From JBFHKO01 sp041595355 (GTDB lineage Bacteria > Pseudomonadota > Gammaproteobacteria > Enterobacterales > Aeromonadaceae): DNA of 8,780 nt. The notes beneath the pieces were generated by a model. The model was not told the origin of the DNA and searched no databases. It saw only the letters and a program-made list of their open reading frames with translations. The DNA lies in NCBI GenBank assembly GCA_041595355.1, contig JBFHKO010000102.1:1-8780 (forward strand). Direction: 5' to 3'. Shown one piece after another: positions 5,681 to 8,780 of this stretch. The first letter of the stretch is position 1; the number at the start of each line of letters is the position of its first letter. A program made the position numbers and the translations under genes.

Positions 5681-6172
5681 TCAGGCTTCCGCACCGGCTT
5701 GAGTGGTCGCCGCCTGGGCCTGCTGGGCTTCCAGCTCGCTCATGTGGGAGGCAAACAGGGCATCGAAGTTGACCGGCGCCAGATTCAGTTGCGGGAAGGA
5801 GCCGCGGCTGACCAGGCTGGAGACGGTTTCCCGTGCATAGGGGAACAGTATGGTCGGACAGTAGGCGCCCAGACAGTGAGCCAGTTGCGGCGCGTCCAGA
5901 TTGGCCACCGTGAAGATGCCGGCCTGCTTGACCTCGCACAGGAAGGCGGTTTCCTCACCCAGGGTGCAGGTGACGGTCAGGGTCAGGGAGACTTCGTAGA
6001 TATCATCGGCCAGGACGGCCGTCTTGGTATCCATGTCCAGCTTCACCTCCGGCTGCCACTCCTTCTGGAATACCCTGGGGGTGGCGGGGGCTTCGAAAGA
6101 GACGTCCTTGATGTAGACGCGCTGGATCTGGAATTCCGGTTGCTTTGCTTCCTGGGTTGCTGCTTCAGCCAT
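5681..6172 (-). CDS. secB: SecB, protein-export chaperone
   Basis: The 163-residue protein (E. coli SecB has 155) has the family features: QRVYIKDVSFEAP (residues 17-29), the EVSLTLTVTC strand region, EVKQAGIFTV (about 80-89), and ending LNLAPVNFDALF. SecB is a tetrameric cytoplasmic chaperone that keeps preproteins unfolded and hands them to SecA. The C-terminal tail, ending QAQAATTQAGAEA, is Ala/Gln rich and lower in conservation. The ATG at 6172 has AAGGA eight bases upstream on the minus strand. The gene lies 70 bases after yibN and is followed one base later by gpsA. The secB-gpsA pairing is conserved in E. coli, but grxC, which precedes secB there, is absent here. Confidence 0.96.
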   Translation of the reverse strand: MAEAATQEAKQPEFQIQRVYIKDVSFEAPATPRVFQKEWQPEVKLDMDTKTAVLADDIYEVSLTLTVTCTLGEETAFLCEVKQAGIFTVANLDAPQLAHCLGAYCPTILFPYARETVSSLVSRGSFPQLNLAPVNFDALFASHMSELEAQQAQAATTQAGAEA

Positions 6173-6194
6173 GTGCTTGATCCTTGTCGAGAAA

Positions 6195-6242
6195 GGTGAG
6201 CATCACTGCCTCACCACAATAGAATGGCGTGCCCGCATGGGC
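6195..6242 (-). other. secB leader with two hairpin-forming repeats
   Basis: The 70-base gap between yibN and secB holds GGTGAG-N9-CTCACC (6195-6215) and GCCC-GCAT-GGGC (6231-6242). On the minus strand the first is followed by TTTCTC, too short a U-tract for a confident terminator. It could be a weak attenuator, a transcript-end stabiliser for yibN, or chance. A possible -10 box, TATTGT, lies between the two repeats but has no well-spaced -35 box. Confidence 0.35.
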
Positions 6243-6674
6243 TCAACGTTTTTTGGTTACCGGCAGATTGTCGGCGCGCCAGTCGGCCAGCCCGCCCTGC
6301 AGGCAATAGACCTGGGTAAAGCCGGCCTTGAACAGCTTGGTGGCGGCGCCATGGGTACGCGCACCGGACTCGCAAACCAGTATGATGGGGGCGTCCTTGT
6401 GCTTTTCAATGAGCGTCAGGTTGTTCGCCTCGATTTGTGTGACCGGCAGGTTGCAGGCACCGGCAATATGGCCGCGACCGAACTCGTCCGCCCCGCGCAC
6501 ATCGACCACCACGGCGTTCTGCCGGTTGATCAGCTGGACGGCGTCCTGATTGCCGATGTTCTTGATGGGGCTGAAACGGGCGCGCACGCTGGTAACCACA
6601 AGGGCCCCGGCGAGACCCACCCAGGCGGCGGACAGCAGCGGGTTGCTGGCGATGAAATCGATATATTCTTGCAT
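6243..6674 (-). CDS. yibN: YibN-like membrane-anchored rhodanese-family sulfurtransferase
   Basis: The 143-residue protein is the same length as E. coli YibN and begins in the same way (MQEYIDFIASNPLLS). One N-terminal transmembrane segment (about 12-30) is followed by a single rhodanese domain (about 40-138). This contains NAVVVDVRGADEFGRGHIAG (53-72) and the active-site loop CESGAR (101-106), a CxxGxR loop with Cys101 as the expected persulfide-carrying residue, then LQGGLADW. Rhodaneses transfer sulfane sulfur; the physiological acceptor of YibN is not established. The frame is open upstream to 6875, but that would add a 67-residue unconserved stretch, so the ATG at 6674 is used even though its ribosome site is weak (AGAG). 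It lies next to secB and gpsA, as in E. coli apart from grxC. A promoter with a poly-C spacer is predicted upstream. Confidence 0.92.
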   Translation of the reverse strand: MQEYIDFIASNPLLSAAWVGLAGALVVTSVRARFSPIKNIGNQDAVQLINRQNAVVVDVRGADEFGRGHIAGACNLPVTQIEANNLTLIEKHKDAPIILVCESGARTHGAATKLFKAGFTQVYCLQGGLADWRADNLPVTKKR

Positions 6675-6710
6675 AAGCACTCTGATCCAGTGGGAAACTT
6701 TCGCCCGCGC

Positions 6711-6739
6711 AGTATACATGGGGGGGGGAGAAATATCAG
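6711..6739 (-). promoter_or_regulatory. Predicted sigma-70 promoter of yibN with a nine-C spacer tract
   Basis: On the minus strand, CTGATA (6739-6734, 4/6 to TTGACA) and TATACT (6716-6711, 5/6 to TATAAT) are 17 bases apart, the best spacing. Nine of the 17 spacer bases are a C homopolymer (G on the plus strand, 6720-6728). The start would be near 6704, leaving a leader of about 30 bases before yibN. The promoter is predicted by eye only. Confidence 0.5.
6720..6728. repeat. G9 homopolymer tract
   Basis: Nine consecutive G on the plus strand make this the longest homopolymer in the window. It lies in the yibN-gpmI intergenic region, within the predicted yibN promoter spacer. Tracts of this kind are prone to slippage. 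Confidence 0.9.
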
Positions 6740-6872
6740 CAGCCGGCCGGACAAAGCGCGAAGCGCCTCTCGCCCCGCCGTTGGCTAATTCCTCCCCGTG
6801 AAAGGTGACTAATTCGACGAATGTAGTAATATTACGTCCCAGAATCCCTTCATTATCGCCTTTTCTAGAGGA
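6740..6872 (+). promoter_or_regulatory. gpmI upstream region with repeats; promoter not certain
   Basis: The part nearest gpmI is AT-rich against a GC-rich background. It contains a direct repeat CTAATTC (6785-6791 and 6809-6815), an inverted repeat ATTCG-A-CGAAT (6812-6822) and the palindrome GTAATATTAC (6826-6835). The best -35/-10 pair I can find is GTGACT (6805-6810) and TAATAT (6827-6832) with a 16-base spacer, each 4/6. AGAGGA (6867-6872) is the gpmI ribosome site, nine bases before its ATG. Confidence 0.3.
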
Positions 6873-6881
6873 CAAGATCGC

Positions 6882-8420
6882 ATGTCAACTGCCAAGAAGC
6901 CGCTGGTTCTGATCATCATGGATGGTTGGGGTTATAGCGACAAGATTGAAAACAACGCCGTCGCCAATGCCCGCACGCCGAATCTGGATGTCCTGTGCCA
7001 GCAATACGCCAACACCCAGATCTCCGGCTCCGGCATGGACGTGGGTCTGCCGGATGGCCAGATGGGTAACTCCGAAGTGGGTCACGTCAACATCGGCGCC
7101 GGTCGCGTGGTGTACCAGGAGCTGACCCGGGTCACCAAGGAGATCCGTGACGGCGACTTCTTCCAGAACGCCACCCTGTGCAAGGCGGTCGACAGCGCCG
7201 TCAGCCAGGACAAGGCCGTGCATGTCATGGGTCTGCTCTCTCCGGGCGGTGTTCACAGCCATGAGGATCACATCGCCGCCATGATCGAACTGGCCGCCCA
7301 GCGTGGCGCCGAAAAGATCTACCTGCACGCCTTCCTGGATGGCCGTGACGTGGCTCCGCGCTGCGCCCAGGACTCCATCGACCTGTTCGAGAAGCTGTTT
7401 GCCAAGCTGGGCAAGGGTCGCATCGCCTCTCTGGTGGGCCGCTACTATGCCATGGACCGCGACAACCGCTGGGATCGGGTGCAGGAAGCCTACGAACTGC
7501 TGACCGAAGGCAAGAGCAGCGAGGCCAACTATGCCAGCGCCACCGAGGCCCTGGCCGCCGCCTATGCCCGTGGTGAGAACGACGAATTCGTCAAGGCCAG
7601 CGTAGTGGGTAGCGAAGCCGCCACCTTCAACGACGGCGACGCCGTGATCTTCATGAACTTCCGTGCCGACCGCGCCCGTGAAATCACCCGCAGTTTCGTC
7701 GATGCCGACTTCACCGGCTTCGTCCGTGCCAAGCAGCCCAAGCTGGCCGACTTCGTCATGCTGACCGAATACGCCGCCGACATCCACACCGCCTGCGCCT
7801 ACCCGCCGACCAGCCTGAGCAACACCCTGGGCGAGTGGATGGCCAAGCACGACAAGACCCAGCTGCGCATCTCCGAAACCGAGAAGTATGCCCACGTCAC
7901 CTTCTTCTTCAACGGTGGCGTCGAGGAGTGCTTCCCGGGTGAAGATCGCGTGCTGATCCCGAGCCCCAAGGTGGCCACCTACGATCTGCAGCCGGAGATG
8001 AGCTCCGTCGAGCTGACCGACAAGCTGGTCGACGCCATCAAGAGCGGCAAGTACGACCTCATCATCTGCAACTACCCCAATGGCGACATGGTGGGTCACA
8101 CTGGCGTCTTCGACGCTGCGGTCAAGGCCTGTGAGGCTGTCGACACCAGCGTCGGTCGCGTCATCGAGGCCCTGAAGGACGTGGGTGGCGAATGCCTGCT
8201 CACCGCCGACCACGGCAACGCCGAGCAGATGGCCAACGAAGAGACCGGCCAGGCTCACACCGCCCACACCAGCCTGCCCGTGCCGCTCATCTACTTCGGC
8301 CGCCCCGCCACCGCCGTGGAAGGGGGCAAGCTGTCCGATCTGGCCCCCACCATGCTGACCCTGATGGGCATGGAGATCCCGGCGGAAATGACTGGCAAGC
8401 CCCTGATGATTCTGAAATAA
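6882..8420 (+). CDS. gpmI: GpmI/GpmM, cofactor-independent 2,3-bisphosphoglycerate phosphoglycerate mutase
   Basis: The 512-residue enzyme (E. coli GpmM has 514) interconverts 3- and 2-phosphoglycerate in glycolysis and gluconeogenesis through a phosphoserine intermediate and two Mn ions. Metal and catalytic motifs of the alkaline phosphatase superfamily are all present: Asp14 (IIMDGWG), the nucleophile Ser64 in MGNSEVGH, GGVHSHEDH (122-130), DGRD (153-156), FRADRAR (260-266), SETEKYAHVTFFFNGG (331-346, Lys335), Asp402/His406 (NGDMVGHTG), Asp443/His444 (TADHGN) and His462 (HTAHTS). The sequence appears complete from ATG 6882 to TAA 8418-8420. AGAGGA nine bases upstream supports the start. It is divergent from yibN, and envC follows after 30 bases, so the two probably form an operon as gpmM-envC does in E. 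coli. A 460-residue antisense open frame over this gene is a codon-bias artefact. Confidence 0.98.
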   Translation: MSTAKKPLVLIIMDGWGYSDKIENNAVANARTPNLDVLCQQYANTQISGSGMDVGLPDGQMGNSEVGHVNIGAGRVVYQELTRVTKEIRDGDFFQNATLCKAVDSAVSQDKAVHVMGLLSPGGVHSHEDHIAAMIELAAQRGAEKIYLHAFLDGRDVAPRCAQDSIDLFEKLFAKLGKGRIASLVGRYYAMDRDNRWDRVQEAYELLTEGKSSEANYASATEALAAAYARGENDEFVKASVVGSEAATFNDGDAVIFMNFRADRAREITRSFVDADFTGFVRAKQPKLADFVMLTEYAADIHTACAYPPTSLSNTLGEWMAKHDKTQLRISETEKYAHVTFFFNGGVEECFPGEDRVLIPSPKVATYDLQPEMSSVELTDKLVDAIKSGKYDLIICNYPNGDMVGHTGVFDAAVKACEAVDTSVGRVIEALKDVGGECLLTADHGNAEQMANEETGQAHTAHTSLPVPLIYFGRPATAVEGGKLSDLAPTMLTLMGMEIPAEMTGKPLMILK

Positions 8421-8450
8421 TCCGGCCCCATGCGGGGAAGGAATCGAATC

Positions 8451-8780
8451 ATGTCATCACACATTCGCGTCGGCCTGCTGGCCGGCGCGATGTTTTTTGC
8501 GCTGCCGCTCAAGGCGGCCGAACAGGCGCTGTCCGAAGTTCGCCAGCAGATCCAGGAAACCCGCCAGAATATCCAGACCCAGAAGCGAAACCTGGCCTCC
8601 CTGCAGCAGCAACTCAAGAGCGACGAACAGGCCATCTCGGCCCTGGCGCGCCGCCTCGACGATGCCGAATCCCGACTCACCGCGACCCGTACCCAGCTGC
8701 AGCAGCTGGAAACCCGGGGGCAAACCCTGGCCACCCAGGCCCGCAAGCAGGAACAGCTTCTGGCCCAGCAGGTAGAGCAC
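8451..8780 (+). CDS. envC: EnvC-like murein hydrolase activator, N-terminal part (3' end outside window)
   Basis: The frame from the ATG at 8451 stays open to the window edge and gives 110 residues. A signal peptide occupies about residues 1-22 (hydrophobic VGLLAGAMFFALPLKA, cleavage near KA-AEQ). A Gln/Glu/Leu-rich stretch with heptad-like spacing then runs to the edge, reading as a long coiled coil. This is the expected N-terminus of EnvC, a periplasmic divisome protein whose coiled coil binds FtsEX and whose C-terminal degenerate LytM domain activates the amidases AmiA and AmiB. The LytM domain is not in the window, so identity rests on the coiled coil plus the position directly after gpmI. 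AAGGA eight bases before the ATG is a good ribosome site. A short CCCC-ATGC-GGGG hairpin in the 30-base gap lacks a T-run and is not read as a terminator. Confidence 0.88.
   Translation, partial: MSSHIRVGLLAGAMFFALPLKAAEQALSEVRQQIQETRQNIQTQKRNLASLQQQLKSDEQAISALARRLDDAESRLTATRTQLQQLETRGQTLATQARKQEQLLAQQVEH

Noticed and set aside
6675..6875. 67-residue N-terminal extension of YibN
   Set aside because: The stretch has no family similarity, crosses the predicted promoter and homopolymer, and the 143-residue form matches the E. coli length.
6885..8267. 460-residue open frame antisense to gpmI
   Set aside because: It lies entirely within a well-conserved enzyme gene, has a low-complexity Gly/Val/Asp-rich translation and no family motifs; GC-rich third codon positions produce such shadows.
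8425..8440. CCCC-ATGC-GGGG hairpin between gpmI and envC
   Set aside because: The stem is short, there is no T-run, and it overlaps the envC ribosome site region, so it is not a terminator; any regulatory role is unsupported.
8497..8775. 92-residue open frame overlapping envC in another frame
   Set aside because: The translation is Arg/Pro/Ser rich and out of frame with the signal peptide and coiled coil that begin at 8451.
1..8780. Mobile elements, CRISPR arrays, tRNA or rRNA genes, riboswitches, defence or other accessory systems
   Set aside because: I saw no transposase, spaced direct-repeat array, cloverleaf-like sequence or unfamiliar gene cluster; the window is filled by recognisable housekeeping genes.

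Overview
The window looks like ordinary chromosome of a GC-rich gammaproteobacterium. Every recognisable protein resembles its E. coli counterpart in length and motifs (BioH, GntX/ComF, NfuA, GpsA, SecB, YibN, GpmI/GpmM, EnvC). The GC-rich third codon positions and the gene order fit Aeromonas or a close relative. That assignment is inference from memory of protein families; no search was run.

Layout, left to right: the 3' end of tex (+, 1-576) converges on bioH (-, 601-1371). A 309-base non-coding region (1372-1680) with several inverted repeats separates bioH from a divergent ammonium transporter gene, amt (+, 1681-3156), which ends in a strong intrinsic terminator (3185-3209). Next come comF/gntX (+, 3258-3983) and nfuA (+, 4055-4633). 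nfuA converges on gpsA across a perfect 28-bp palindrome (4647-4674). A minus-strand group, transcribed yibN then secB then gpsA, covers 6674 down to 4675. A 207-base intergenic region (6675-6881) separates it from the divergent gpmI (+, 6882-8420) and the start of envC (+, 8451 to the window edge).

The genes serve core functions: RNA-binding transcription factor (tex), biotin synthesis (bioH), ammonium uptake (amt), a ComF-type phosphoribosyltransferase-fold protein (comF), Fe-S cluster delivery (nfuA), phospholipid precursor synthesis (gpsA), export chaperone (secB), a membrane rhodanese (yibN), glycolysis (gpmI) and cell-division murein hydrolase activation (envC). Compared with E. coli, the window joins two separate loci (bioH-gntX-nfuA and gpsA-secB-yibN-gpmM-envC). 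It places an amt gene with its own control region and terminator between bioH and comF, and it lacks grxC between yibN and secB.

I found no mobile element, CRISPR array, tRNA/rRNA or defence system, and no evidence of an undescribed system. The points most worth a second look are regulatory: a nine-G tract in the spacer of the predicted yibN promoter, an inverted-repeat-rich region upstream of amt with sigma-54/NtrC-like sequences, and an IscR-like imperfect repeat upstream of nfuA.
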